64,000 nt of DNA from Actinomycetota bacterium (GCA_963169665.1 CAUJET010000161.1:1-64000), one strand, 5' to 3'; positions 32,109-41,211 are shown, numbered from the stretch's first letter. The notes: generated by a model from the sequence alone, not told the origin. Numbers and translations: made by a program.

Positions 32109-32744
32109 TCAGCCCACCGGCACAGCGACCGACAGCACGGCGACGAGGAACCCGGAGTCAGCCGCGAAGGGGCGCAGGTCCCACCCGGCCAGCAACACAT
32201 CGGGCGCGAGGCCCACCGACTGGACGTCGTCGAAGAACTGCTCGAACGAGTAGCCGCGACCCGCACCGAACCCGGTGACGACACGGCCTCCCTCGCGCAG
32301 ATGGGCGGCCATTCGGGCGAGCACCGGTCGGCGCGTCGACGGGTCGAGGAACGTGAGCACGTTGCCGGCGCACACCACCACGTCGAACCCCTCCGCGATC
32401 CCACTTGCCGGCAGATCGAGCTCGGCCAGATCGCCCACCAACCATGTCGGACCGGGATGGTCGTGTTCCGCTGCGTCGATCAACACCGGGTCGATGTCCA
32501 CGCCCACCACGTGATGACCGGCCGCCGCGAGATGCGCACCGACACGACCGGGGCCACAGCCGGCATCGAGCACTCGGGCGCGGCGGGACACCATCGCATC
32601 CACGAAGCGGGCCTCACCCTCGAGGTCGTCGCCGGCAGCAGCCATCGACCTGAACCGCTCGACGTACCAGCTGGAGTGGTCGGGGTTCTGCTCCGTCAAC
32701 GCGATCCACTTGTTGGCGGAGGTGTTGTCGGAGAGCTCGGACAT
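32109..32744 (-). CDS. Class I SAM-dependent methyltransferase
   Basis: A 211-aa methyltransferase. Motif I is VLDAGCGPGRVGAHLAAAGH, motif II VVGVDIDPVLIDAA, and VVCAGNVLTFLDP fits motif III/IV. It resembles small-molecule methyltransferases; the substrate is unknown. The ATG at 32744 is followed upstream by two 16-bp palindromes that may control it. Confidence 0.88.
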   Translation of the reverse strand: MSELSDNTSANKWIALTEQNPDHSSWYVERFRSMAAAGDDLEGEARFVDAMVSRRARVLDAGCGPGRVGAHLAAAGHHVVGVDIDPVLIDAAEHDHPGPTWLVGDLAELDLPASGIAEGFDVVVCAGNVLTFLDPSTRRPVLARMAAHLREGGRVVTGFGAGRGYSFEQFFDDVQSVGLAPDVLLAGWDLRPFAADSGFLVAVLSVAVPVG

Positions 32745-32832
32745 GCCGCCGACGGTAACCGGGCGCAGGGCAGCGCGCCGCGGCCACCGCCGGCGACGAC
32801 CTGTGCATCTTCCGGCAGCGCCGGTCAGGCGT

Positions 32833-32848
32833 CTGTGTCACGACACAG
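32833..32848. promoter_or_regulatory. 16-bp palindrome, copy 1
   Basis: CTGTGTC-AC-GACACAG is a perfect 7-bp inverted repeat. A near-copy in reverse orientation lies at 32863-32878, 30 bp away (about three turns). It sits 88 bp upstream of the methyltransferase start; the regulator is not in view. Confidence 0.6.
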
Positions 32849-32862
32849 AGGTGACGTCCCAT

Positions 32863-32878
32863 CTGTGCCGTGACACAG
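32863..32878. promoter_or_regulatory. 16-bp palindrome, copy 2
   Basis: CTGTGCCGTGACACAG matches the reverse complement of copy 1 in 15 of 16 bases. Helical phasing between the two suggests binding of two regulator dimers rather than a terminator; there is no T-run. Confidence 0.58.
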
Positions 32879-32946
32879 GGGCCACCACTGACGAGTCGAG
32901 CTCCGGCGAGCGATCGACCCACGTGGTGAGCCGCCCAGCGACGCTG

Positions 32947-33294
32947 TCAGCTCGCGACGGCGAACTTCGGTTCGCGATGCGTCGCTTCGTCGACGTCGAG
33001 ATGGTCGGTCGTGGCGGCCGACCGACGCGTCGAACGCCAGACGTACATCGCAGCGACGACGGCGACGACGACGACCACCAGGCCGACCTTCGACGAGGAC
33101 GACGTCAACGACGGCGTGCGGCGGCGATGCATGAGGGGAAGCGAGTGCGGCAGCGACGAACGCAGTGCCGACGCCTGGTCCTCGGCGAGACGGGCAGCGG
33201 TGTGTGCGCTGCGCTCGGCGAGATGTGATGCCTCGTCGAGCAGCGAGTTGCTGCGCTCGACGAGACCGTCACGGAGTTGGGTGAGACCGGACAT
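32947..33294 (-). CDS. Small single-pass membrane protein
   Basis: About 115 aa: an amphipathic helical N-terminus (LRDGLVERSNSLLDEASHLAERSAHTAARLAEDQASAL), one membrane helix KVGLVVVVVAVVAAMYVWRS and an acidic tail. The ATG at 33294 has GAAGGG 9 bp upstream; an ATG at 33303 overlapping the previous stop is also possible. It is in an operon with the DUF2383 protein. The family is not recognised. Confidence 0.7.
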   Translation of the reverse strand: MSGLTQLRDGLVERSNSLLDEASHLAERSAHTAARLAEDQASALRSSLPHSLPLMHRRRTPSLTSSSSKVGLVVVVVAVVAAMYVWRSTRRSAATTDHLDVDEATHREPKFAVAS

Positions 33295-33299
33295 GTGGA

Positions 33300-33746
33300 T
33301 CATCCCTTCGCCGGCAGCAGGCCGCGCACGTAGTCGTGACCCGCCTGCACGGCCATCATCTGGCGGGCGACGAGCGGACGGAACTCGGGTGAGATGTCGC
33401 TGGCGAGCGCATCCTCGTACTCGGCGACCGCATGGTCCTCGCCGGTCTCTGCCGCACCGATCACGGCATCGGCATCGTCGCCGGTGAACACGTCCTTCAC
33501 GGCCATCCAGCCGCGGTGCAGTGCGCCTGGCACGGTGCTGCGCTGGTCGGCATCGTCGCCGTAGGAGGTGGTGATCTTCTTCAGCTCGTCGGACATCGTG
33601 CCCCGCTGCTGGGAGAGCTCACGGAACTTCGCGGCGACCTCGGGGCGATCGCTGCTGTCGAGCTTCTCGGCTGCCTTGGCGAAGCCGATCTTGCCGTTCT
33701 CGAGCGTGTGGATGAGCTGGTTGGCGATCTTCTCGTCGGTCGACAC
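33300..33746 (-). CDS. DUF2383/PA2169-family four-helix-bundle protein
   Basis: A 148-aa helical protein. NQLIHTLENGKIGFAKAAEKL and FRELSQQRGTMSDELKK fit the PA2169/DUF2383 ferritin-like bundle; WMAVKDVFTGDDADAVIGAAETGEDHAVAEYEDAL is the second half. In this family the bundle may bind metals or act as a stress protein; the role here is unknown. The GTG at 33746 has AAGGA 7 bp upstream. It overlaps the next gene's alternative start. Confidence 0.83.
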   Translation of the reverse strand: MSTDEKIANQLIHTLENGKIGFAKAAEKLDSSDRPEVAAKFRELSQQRGTMSDELKKITTSYGDDADQRSTVPGALHRGWMAVKDVFTGDDADAVIGAAETGEDHAVAEYEDALASDISPEFRPLVARQMMAVQAGHDYVRGLLPAKG

Positions 33747-34097
33747 GTGACGTTCCTTTCGATGGGGGAGGGTTCGGTCGCAGGCCGTCGGCCGCAGCCG
33801 ACGGCCCGCACCTCGGGGGAGACCGAACAGGAATCGAGTACCCGCCCCGGTGCGATCGGAACCACGAACCGACGTGACGCGCGCACGAGCGCCCCGCCAG
33901 CAGATCCGTGTGACACCCGTTCCCTACGGTCCGCTCATGGAGATGGGCGCGAGCGTGAGCCGGCCGCCGTGGGCGGCGATACCGAGCCTCGGTGAACGGA
34001 TCCTGAACTCTTGCGGATCGGCGATGAACATCGATGCGCTGCCCCTGGCCCAGCGGACCAGTCCGTGCCAACACTGAAACCGATGAGAGGCGAGACC
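33747..34097. other. Intergenic region between divergent DUF2383 and helicase-fragment genes
   Basis: 351 bp without a supportable gene. It holds the DUF2383 ribosome binding site, the 33783-33806 hairpin and, near 34085-34090, GAGAGG for the helicase-fragment gene. A short frame from 34011 is an N-terminal extension without coding character. Confidence 0.5.
33783..33806. other. 10-bp-stem hairpin in the leader of the DUF2383 gene
   Basis: GGCCGTCGGC pairs perfectly with GCCGACGGCC around a CGCA loop, 36 bp upstream of the GTG at 33746. It could be a leader hairpin, attenuator or bidirectional terminator. Confidence 0.5.
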
Positions 34098-34556
34098 ATG
34101 GTCCCCGCAGCACACACCGAACCCCACCTCGTCGCACCGTTCGGTTCGGTCGACGTCCTCGAACGACAGCCGGCCACTCCTACGGCCGTCGTCACCTTCG
34201 TCGAGGCGAACGACCTCGACTCGCTCGCAGACCGCGTGGGCGAGGCGACCGATCGCATCACCGACGAAGAGGGCAACGAGCCGCCGGCCGTGATCGTGAT
34301 CACCTTCAGCACCGACGTGTGCGATCGGCTCCGTCGTGAGATCGGCTACGTGAGCCTCGAAGAGGGCACCGATCGCTCGATCATCTGCGAGAACGTCCAT
34401 CGCGTGCCGGGCCTCTCGTTCGACCACGTCGTCATCGCTGCGACCGGCAACACGATGCCCGACATCACGTTCCAACGTGCGCCGCTCACGCTGACCGTCG
34501 TCGGCCCGCGCGGGCTGGCCGCACATCTCGAGCGCGGCGTCTTCACGATCGTCTGA
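34098..34556 (+). CDS. Orphan C-terminal SF1-helicase domain (truncated paralogue)
   Basis: A 152-aa protein that aligns end to end with the last ~130 residues of the NERD-helicase at 7027: FVEANDLDSLADRV, VIVITFSTDVCDRLR, ICENVHRVPGLSFDHVVIA and TLTVVGPRGLAAHL. Motif V has changed from HRSKGLEFD to HRVPGLSFD, and the motif VI arginine block is lost. It has no NERD or Walker motifs, so it cannot be a helicase. The reading frame is intact and codon use is normal, with GAGAGG 7 bp before the ATG, suggesting a retained product rather than fresh decay. It may be a binding or decoy domain. Confidence 0.68.
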   Translation: MVPAAHTEPHLVAPFGSVDVLERQPATPTAVVTFVEANDLDSLADRVGEATDRITDEEGNEPPAVIVITFSTDVCDRLRREIGYVSLEEGTDRSIICENVHRVPGLSFDHVVIAATGNTMPDITFQRAPLTLTVVGPRGLAAHLERGVFTIV

Positions 34557-34673
34557 GTGGGGCGACCGCCCGCCCGGTCCGTTCGGGATCGCTCGGGTGG
34601 GTGGTGGCCGATCGGTACGATCCGCAGCGAGCGGCGGGGGCGTCGCCGCTCACCACACGGGGACGGGGAACTC

Positions 34674-35117
34674 ATGGCTGCCGACGGAACATCGGGACAA
34701 CTGCGCGAGATCGTGGTGGGCATCTCGGAAGCGCCCACCTCACAGGTCGCGGCGCGACGAGCCGTGGAGCTGGCAGCGCTGACTGGCGCCCGCGTGCACT
34801 TCGTGACCGCGGTCGAGCGCGTCACCCAGGAACGGGTCGGCGTCGCCACCGACGTGTTCGTGTTCGACAGCCTCGAACTCGGACGCGAGAGCGTCGAGAA
34901 GTTCGTGCGCTCCATCGATGCCGACATCGAGTACACCGTCACCGCAGTCGAAGGCCCGCCGGCACGCGTGCTGCTCGAGGTGGCCGAACAAGTGAAGGCC
35001 GACCTCATCGTGGTGGGCAACGTGCGCATGCAAGGCCTCGGCCGCGTGCTCGGCAGCGTCGGCAACGAGGTGCTGCGCAGCGCCCCGTGCAGCGTGCTCA
35101 TCGTCAAGACCGTCTGA
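34674..35117 (+). CDS. Universal stress protein (UspA domain)
   Basis: A 147-aa protein. The start REIVVGISEAPTSQVAARRAVELAALTGARVHFV and the end VKADLIVVGNVRMQGLGRVLGSVGNEVLRSAPCSVLIVK carry the Usp fold with the G-x2-G-x9-G-S/T ATP-binding pattern (GLGRVLGSVGNEV). It would act in stress adaptation; the ATP-binding subclass is likely. A G-rich stretch precedes the ATG at 34674; the extended frame upstream is not coding. Confidence 0.9.
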   Translation: MAADGTSGQLREIVVGISEAPTSQVAARRAVELAALTGARVHFVTAVERVTQERVGVATDVFVFDSLELGRESVEKFVRSIDADIEYTVTAVEGPPARVLLEVAEQVKADLIVVGNVRMQGLGRVLGSVGNEVLRSAPCSVLIVKTV

Positions 35118-35184
35118 CGCCGCGTCCGATCGACGACGATGAGAGATGGGGTCGCGACCGCCGCTCATCGCTCATCGCGATGGG

Positions 35185-36189
35185 TCAGGCGCCTCGCGTG
35201 AGGCTCCAGATCACCTGCATCGCGATCACCTCGTCGCCCGAGGTGACCTCACCGATCGACACCTCGCCCGACCAGTCGCCCATCACCACGTCGCGTCGAT
35301 AGCTCGTGTTCGACAACGGCGACGGCTCATAGGTGAATCCGGCGCCGAGCAGGACGCCCTCCTCGAAGTAGGCGATCATCCGGTCGAGCTCGGTCGGCGC
35401 GTAGTCGAAGCGCACGAACACGTTGCCGTCGAGGCCGGGTGCGAACCCGACGTTCACCACGCCACGTCCGACCGCGATCTCCGACGGCACGCCACCCTCG
35501 GGACGGGGCAGCGCCGCCAGCCAGTCGGGAATGCGCATCGCATCGACCGTCGGTGCCCAGTCGAGGTTCACCACCGGCGAACCGCTCGCCGCGGCATCGG
35601 TGTCGAGCACCAGCACCAGACGCTGGTCGAGGGCGTCCATCAACAGCGACGTGTACAGCGAGCCGCTCTCCGCGAACGACGGCGAACGCCAACCGTCGAT
35701 CGGGCCGGCACTCCAGGTCTGCAGCGTCGTCGGATCGGTCGCGAGATCGAGACCGACGTAGTGGTGCTGCTCGAACGAACCGTCGAACGAGTCGATCTCG
35801 GACTCCCAACCGGCGCCGGTGATCGTCGCCGCGCCGGGCAGCGGCGTCGGCGCTGGCAAGGTCAGCTCGGGAGCCACGACCGCGGGATCGAACGGCTGAC
35901 CGATCGAGGCGCCGAGGGCCTCCATGGTCGGTTCGATCGCAGCGTCGAACATCGGCCCGTCCCACGCAGCGGGCGCCGGCAGCGTCGACGCGGCCGGCTC
36001 GGTCACGGCCGGCTCGGTCGCCGTCGTCGCGGGCACTGTCGCGGCGTCGACGGTCGTGGTGTCGACCGCTGCCTCGGTGACCTCGGGGGCCTCGGTGTCG
36101 GCCGACTCCCCCTCGTCACCTCCACCACACCCGGCCGCCACCAGGGCGACCACCAGCAGCGACAGGCGGAACGGAGCTCTGTGTTTCAT
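35185..36189 (-). CDS. Lipoprotein, family not recognised
   Basis: The 334-aa product starts MKHRAPFRLSLLVVALVAAGC with lipobox VAAGC; then an acidic, Thr/Val/Glu-rich linker (to about 85) and a globular domain. The ATG at 36189 fits the signal peptide best. I cannot name the domain; no catalytic motif is seen. The TTT/EPAVTE linker style is shared with the other lipoproteins of the window. Confidence 0.75.
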   Translation of the reverse strand: MKHRAPFRLSLLVVALVAAGCGGGDEGESADTEAPEVTEAAVDTTTVDAATVPATTATEPAVTEPAASTLPAPAAWDGPMFDAAIEPTMEALGASIGQPFDPAVVAPELTLPAPTPLPGAATITGAGWESEIDSFDGSFEQHHYVGLDLATDPTTLQTWSAGPIDGWRSPSFAESGSLYTSLLMDALDQRLVLVLDTDAAASGSPVVNLDWAPTVDAMRIPDWLAALPRPEGGVPSEIAVGRGVVNVGFAPGLDGNVFVRFDYAPTELDRMIAYFEEGVLLGAGFTYEPSPLSNTSYRRDVVMGDWSGEVSIGEVTSGDEVIAMQVIWSLTRGA

Positions 36190-36255
36190 CCGGGAAGACG
36201 GTACGCAGTCGGACACGGCGTGCCACCAGGTGGTCGGGCCGCCGGCCCACCGGTG

Positions 36256-38271
36256 TCAGGCGTCGAGGCCGTCGACGTCCTCGGGGTCGATGCCGTCCTG
36301 GTACTCGGGCGCGAAGCACTTGCCGAGCACGTCGGCCACGTCGAGCGGCTCACCGTCGGCGAGCACGTCGAGCACCTGTTGGGTGAGCAGCGCCGGCACC
36401 GGCACGTACCCGAAGTACGAGACGAGATCCGTGCCCACCGGCAACAGGCGCGCCACCACGTGCGCACCCTGCTCGAGCCGAGTGCCGCGCACGTTGGTGA
36501 TGCGCACCTCGTCGTCGGAGACCACGTCGGTGAGCACGAGGAAGTCGGGCCCCAGATCGTCCACCCGGTACAGCGACCGGTCGGCCAACAACCACAGCGC
36601 CGCCAACTCGCGCTCGTCCTTCGGCAACAGACCCTTGCGACGATCGATGAATCGGCGGAAACCGCCGAGCTCCTCGAGCGTCAGGTCGTACACGAGCTCG
36701 CTGTCGATCACCTGCGACAACAACTCGGCGCCACCACCCGCAGCGTCCACGAGCGCCATCGCCAGCTCGGCGTGCTCGTGCGCGAGGTGCTCGCCCACGA
36801 AACGACAGCCCTTGCGGTACAGCCACGCCGCACGATCGCGCAGCGGGTACTGCTCCTTGCCGAGATGACACGCCTTGTACTTCCGGCCCGACCCGCACGG
36901 GCACGGATCGTTGCGACCCACCGTCGTCTTCGGCCGAGCGAGGAACGGCTCGATCTCGCCCCACACCGCACCGCCGATGCGCGGATCGTCGGGACGCACG
37001 TTGCCGGCACGCAACAACCGAGCCGCCTCCTGCGCGTCGCCGCGGTCGGCCGCGATGCCGGCCAGCATGGCGTGGGCCCGCGGATGTGGGTCGTGGGCCA
37101 CCGCACGCTCGAGCGCGGCGATCGCCTCGTCGGTGCGGTCGAGGATCTCCCAGCACTCCGCCGCCACCACCTCGGGTCCGCTGCACCCCGGGCCATCGGC
37201 CACGTGCTCCAACAGCACAGCGCTGAACTTCAACAGATCGAGCGGACTGCGACCGTGCTCGATCGCCTCGTGCACGAACACGCGGCACACGTCGGGACTG
37301 TTCAACGCCATCGCCAGCACGAACGCGTTGCCGCGCTGGCCGGCCGCATCGCCCTCGTCGCCGAGCGCATCGGCGCGACCGTCGAGCACCGACGAACACG
37401 CACCCAACAGCATCATCACCGACGTCGTGTCGGTCTCGGACAGCTCGTGGTGCGCATGCAGCTCGTGGAAACGCCGGGCCGCAGCCACCTCGTTCCAGCC
37501 GGTGCCGACGGGACCGATCCAGTCGCCGTGGGACTCGAGGCCGGCCTCGGCCAGCAGCTCCGGCATGGGCGGCACCACCACCGAGCGGAAGATCTCGCCG
37601 TGATCGACGAACGCCTGCACGAACACCATGCCGTGCTCGGCGATCAACAACGGATCGGCGTCCTCGTCGCCGTCGAGCGGATCGTCGATCACCTCCGCCT
37701 CCACGTCGAACGCGGCGTGGAACGCCGACGCCATCGCCGGGTCCACGGCCGGGATGCCGGTGACCGGTGCGATCGACACACCCTCGCGGCGGAACTCGAG
37801 GATCGCCGTCCCACCTGCCACCTCGCTCAACCACCCGCTCGGACCGGTGAGGCACACTCCGGTCTCGCTCAGCTCGTGGTGCACGGCACCGATGGAGTCG
37901 CCCTGCGCGTCGAGCAGCGCCGTCTCCTCCCAGTGCCAACACGTGATGACCTCCACGCCGTGGTCGAGCTCCAACGAGTCGCCACCGTCGGCCGGCACCT
38001 CCAACCACCAGCGCGACCCGTGCAGGATCGACGGCAGGTTCACCCACTGGTCGCCGATCGGCACGTTGTCGTCGGCCAGCAGCTCGAACAGCAGATCGTG
38101 TGGGTCGGCACCCAGCTTCAGATCGGCTGCCTGCAGGGCCGCGACCAACTCGTCGGGCGTGTGCGGGCGCTCACGCAGGAGCGCATGCGCATGGTCGCTG
38201 ATGGTTTCGAGGCTCGACAGGCTGGGCACGTCCTCAGTGTTGCAGGCGCCGCCTCGCGAACGGTCCGCCAC
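36256..38271 (-). CDS. SEC-C motif protein, large, unknown function
   Basis: A 671-aa soluble protein. The only recognised element is a SEC-C zinc motif, GRNDPCPCGSGRKYKACHLGK, near residue 445, the Cys-x-Cys...Cys-His cluster of SecA tails and many unrelated proteins. Upstream are helical repeat-like stretches (TDEAIAALERAVAHDPHPRAHAMLAGIAADRGDAQEA), tetratricopeptide-like. The start may be ATG 38271 or GTG 38229. SEC-C domains often act as protein- or nucleic-acid-binding tags. The cellular role is unknown. Confidence 0.8.
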   Translation of the reverse strand: MADRSRGGACNTEDVPSLSSLETISDHAHALLRERPHTPDELVAALQAADLKLGADPHDLLFELLADDNVPIGDQWVNLPSILHGSRWWLEVPADGGDSLELDHGVEVITCWHWEETALLDAQGDSIGAVHHELSETGVCLTGPSGWLSEVAGGTAILEFRREGVSIAPVTGIPAVDPAMASAFHAAFDVEAEVIDDPLDGDEDADPLLIAEHGMVFVQAFVDHGEIFRSVVVPPMPELLAEAGLESHGDWIGPVGTGWNEVAAARRFHELHAHHELSETDTTSVMMLLGACSSVLDGRADALGDEGDAAGQRGNAFVLAMALNSPDVCRVFVHEAIEHGRSPLDLLKFSAVLLEHVADGPGCSGPEVVAAECWEILDRTDEAIAALERAVAHDPHPRAHAMLAGIAADRGDAQEAARLLRAGNVRPDDPRIGGAVWGEIEPFLARPKTTVGRNDPCPCGSGRKYKACHLGKEQYPLRDRAAWLYRKGCRFVGEHLAHEHAELAMALVDAAGGGAELLSQVIDSELVYDLTLEELGGFRRFIDRRKGLLPKDERELAALWLLADRSLYRVDDLGPDFLVLTDVVSDDEVRITNVRGTRLEQGAHVVARLLPVGTDLVSYFGYVPVPALLTQQVLDVLADGEPLDVADVLGKCFAPEYQDGIDPEDVDGLDA

Positions 38272-38418
38272 ATGTCAGCGGCAGGTCGCCGTCGGCCGGC
38301 CGCAGCTCCGTGTACCCGGTTCGCCGCTCGTTGTGACCAGGACATTGGTGGAGAACGCCCGCGTTCGTGGGAGAATGGGGTCACCCAAGTGGCTTCGGCC
38401 GAGGAGATTCCGGTCGAC

Positions 38419-39009
38419 ATGACGCCTGATCAGTTCAAGAAGTGGTGCCCAGGCCTGTGGCACGTCGCTCCCGGTGGCACCTGGGAGATCATCCGCGAAG
38501 AGGGTTTCAAGACCGCCGCCCAGCTGCAGAGCGTCTCGGTGCCCGCCGGCGACGGAGAGACCGACACGGTCGTCGTCGAGACCACGCAGGGTTCGTACGT
38601 GCGCAAGCGCCGCGACCCGGCCGCCTACATGGGCGACGAGGAAGCCGTGAACACCTGGGTCTCGATGCTCGACTCGCGCGTCTACTTGTTCGCGAACCGC
38701 ATCCCGATGGACAAGCTGCTCGCCAAGCAGCTCGCCCGCGACAACGGCGCGCAGGACATCCTCATCATCTCCACCCAGCGCCTGCTCGACGCCGTGCGTC
38801 CGAGCATCGAGCTGAGCTCGCAGAACTCCAGCGCCGTCGCTCGCGTGCCCGGCGCCGAGAAGCTCGCCGAGATGTTCCTCCCGCTGTCGCGCTTCCCCGA
38901 CAAGCGTCCTGCCGAGGTCACGGTGCTCGACGGTTTCGATGCCAAGGGCATCGTCATCCGCGCCGAGCGGCACTACGCCGACGGCCACTACGACGTCCTG
39001 CCGGTCTGA
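38419..39009 (+). CDS. DUF7002-like protein (second copy)
   Basis: A 196-aa protein, the paralogue of the gene at 6005. Shared blocks are LWHVAPGGTWEIIREEGFKTA, VNTWVSMLDSRVYLFA, SSQNSSAVARV, FLPLSRFPDKRPAEVTV and ADGHYD. The ATG at 38419 mirrors the start of the first copy; GAGGAG lies 12 bp upstream, and an in-frame GTG at 38389 is an alternative. Unlike the first copy, it stands apart from any NERD gene. The long frame upstream is antisense to the SEC-C gene and not real. Confidence 0.78.
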   Translation: MTPDQFKKWCPGLWHVAPGGTWEIIREEGFKTAAQLQSVSVPAGDGETDTVVVETTQGSYVRKRRDPAAYMGDEEAVNTWVSMLDSRVYLFANRIPMDKLLAKQLARDNGAQDILIISTQRLLDAVRPSIELSSQNSSAVARVPGAEKLAEMFLPLSRFPDKRPAEVTVLDGFDAKGIVIRAERHYADGHYDVLPV

Positions 39010-39127
39010 CCTCTCCGGTCTGATTTGGCCGGTCTGACCGTGGCCGGCCAGACCTGACAGCGGGGAGGCGCGGTCGCCGACGGTGACGTCGTCCGGGCAT
39101 CTGCTCGGGGACCGCTACGTTCCCCAC

Positions 39128-40308
39128 GTGAACCACGGTCCGTTCGCCATCCACACCGACCTGTCTCGCAGCGACCGCGAACCGTCTCGTTCGAGAACCC
39201 GACCGGCGCCGCCTCCACCGCGGGCACGGCGGCCGGTGGGCGCAAGGGCGCTCCACGGCGAACGATCGCCGCCGGCGAACGGGTGGTGCTCGCCGACCTC
39301 GACGGTCCCGGCACCATCGGCCACGTGTGGCTCACCGTGCCGCCGATGCGACCCGATCACCTGCGGGCCATCACGATCGAGGTCTTCTACGACGGGCATC
39401 CCGACCCGAGCGTGTCGGTGCCGCTGCCCGACTTCTTCGGTGCGGTGCACGGCCGACCCGTGCCGTACGCGTCGGCGCTGCAGAGCACGCAGGAAGGCCG
39501 CGGCTACAACTCGTGGATCCCGATGCCGTTCCGCCGGCACGTGCGCGTCGAGTTCCACAATGCGAGCCCCCGGCCGGTCGAGCTCTACTACCAACTCGAT
39601 CTGACGCTCGGCCAGGTGCACGACGACGCCGGCATCCTGCACGCGAGCTTCCGGCGCGAGAACCCGACCACGATGCGACGCGACTTCACGATCGCCGAGG
39701 GGTTCGCCGGACCCGGCCGCTTCCTCGGCTGCAACGTCGGCGTACGCATCCTCCACGAACCGGCATGGTTCACCTGGTACGGCGAGGGGGAGGTCAAGAT
39801 GTACCTCGACGGCGAGTCGCTGCCCACCTGGTGCGGCACCGGTCTCGAGGACTACGCAGGAACCGCCTGGGGCATGGGCCCACACCAGACCCCGTACCAG
39901 GGCGTGCCATCGGTGGTGGCATCGCCCGAGCGATCCGGTCCCATGCCCGACCTCGCCTCGTTCTACCGCTGGCACCTGCCCGACCCCATCGTGTTCGAGC
40001 GCTCGCTGCGCGTGACGATCCAACAGATCGGCGCGATCCTGCTGCCGCCCGGGAGCGAGCACGTGAAGGACGTCGTCGACGCAGCCGGCATCCTCGCCGG
40101 TCACGGGTGGGAGCACGTCCGCGGCCGCAGCATCGAGTGGTTCACGATCGCCGAACGCGTCGACGACTACTGCGCCACCGCGTTCGTCCAATGCCTCCAG
40201 GTGCAGGCCGTTCCCCGCGTCGACGTCGTGTCGGCAACCGCCGACATCGGCCGGTTCCTGTACGAACGGGCCGGCTCGTTCGAGGCGGGCGTGGCCCCCG
40301 CCGGCTGA
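39128..40308 (+). CDS. DUF2961 (GH172-like) protein with probable 5-prime frameshift
   Basis: The body (39283-40308) is a typical DUF2961/GH172 protein: GPGTIGHVWLTVPP, VPLPDFFGAVHG, FHNASPRPVELYYQLDLT, GEGEVKMYLDGESLPTWCGTGLEDYAGTAWGMG. GH172 enzymes act on fructofuranose or arabinofuranose glycosides. The N-terminal part reads NHGPFAIHTDLSRS in frame 2 and TVSFENPTGAA in frame 1, both of which belong to the family start. A -1 shift around 39165-39185 therefore separates them, either a sequencing error or a real mutation. No plausible start lies in frame 1, which supports GTG 39128. Confidence 0.7.
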
Positions 40309-40557
40309 GCCGTCCACCAGCGGACTCGACGAGTGCCTCGTGGGCAGCTGGTAGGGCGGCTTCGCCGTGCCCGGCGCACCGATGGAGCCGGTCACGTCGG
40401 TGGCGGGTGGCGCGCACACCCGCGACCAGACGTCGTTCGACCTCACCGTCACCTGCTTCGGCGGGAGCTGCTCGCGACCTTCGAGCGCTGACCGGCGTGG
40501 CGCGTGTCTCTGCGGGGCGACGCCCCCACGGCGCCCGTCGTCCCTAGGGTCACGAGC

Positions 40558-41211
40558 ATGCGCCGCATCGCCCCCCTCGTGCTCGCCGGATCCTTGCTGT
40601 TCGCCGCCTGCGGTGGCGACGACGACCCCGCCGCTGCCACCGACTCGATCGTGCTGCCCGCCAAGGAGTCGGCGGCCACCACCGAACCGGCGCCGGCCAC
40701 GACATCGCCCGCCGCTCCGGTCACCGATGTTGCACCGGGCACCACCTCCGCCGAACCGCTCGTCACGCCGATCGAGCTCGACCCGTGCCTCGTGGGGTCG
40801 TGGAACGTGTCGGTCGAGACCATCGGTCTGCTCGTCGCCGCAGCGATCCTCCCGGTGCCCGATCTCACCCTCGCCGACGGCGGCTTCACCGTCACGATGA
40901 ACGGTGACGGCACCGTCACCGCCGATGCCGACTTCACCGCCTCGTTCACCTTCGGTGAGACCCCCGGCGAGGCCGACGTCGCCTGGACGGGATCCGGCAC
41001 GTGGAGCACGTTCGACGGCGTCGTGACCCTCGCGCTCGAGCAGCAGGACGGCGGACTCACCGAGGTCCGCCTCGACGGGGTGGCCCAGGCCGACGGCGGC
41101 CTCGACGTCGACCTGCCGCTCGCCGGCGGGCCGTACACGTGCGCCGACACCCGCCTCGACGTCACCGGCACCGCCGGCGACACCACCATCCCGCTCGTCC
41201 TCGAGCGCTGA
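40558..41211 (+). CDS. Lipoprotein
   Basis: A 217-aa protein with signal MRRIAPLVLAGSLLFAAC (lipobox FAAC), an acidic/Thr/Pro linker, then a lipocalin-like or beta-barrel-like region LVGSWNVSVE...FTVTMNGDGTVTADADFTASF...VAWTGSGTWSTFDGVVTLAL. WxVxxxT...NGDGTVT...WS patterns occur in small extracellular beta-barrels. The family is not recognised. The ATG at 40558 is set by the signal peptide. Confidence 0.8.
   Translation: MRRIAPLVLAGSLLFAACGGDDDPAAATDSIVLPAKESAATTEPAPATTSPAAPVTDVAPGTTSAEPLVTPIELDPCLVGSWNVSVETIGLLVAAAILPVPDLTLADGGFTVTMNGDGTVTADADFTASFTFGETPGEADVAWTGSGTWSTFDGVVTLALEQQDGGLTEVRLDGVAQADGGLDVDLPLAGGPYTCADTRLDVTGTAGDTTIPLVLER

Noticed and set aside
33379..33405. GGAACTC occurrences at 33.4, 37.8 and 9.2 kb as further ECF promoters
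   Set aside because: None is followed by GCATC at 14 bp, and all lie inside coding regions without a downstream start.
35146..38418. Very long plus-strand frame (over 1000 codons) ahead of the DUF7002 gene
   Set aside because: It is the complement of the lipoprotein and SEC-C genes, His/Arg-rich and without domains; only its 3-prime end from 38419 is real.
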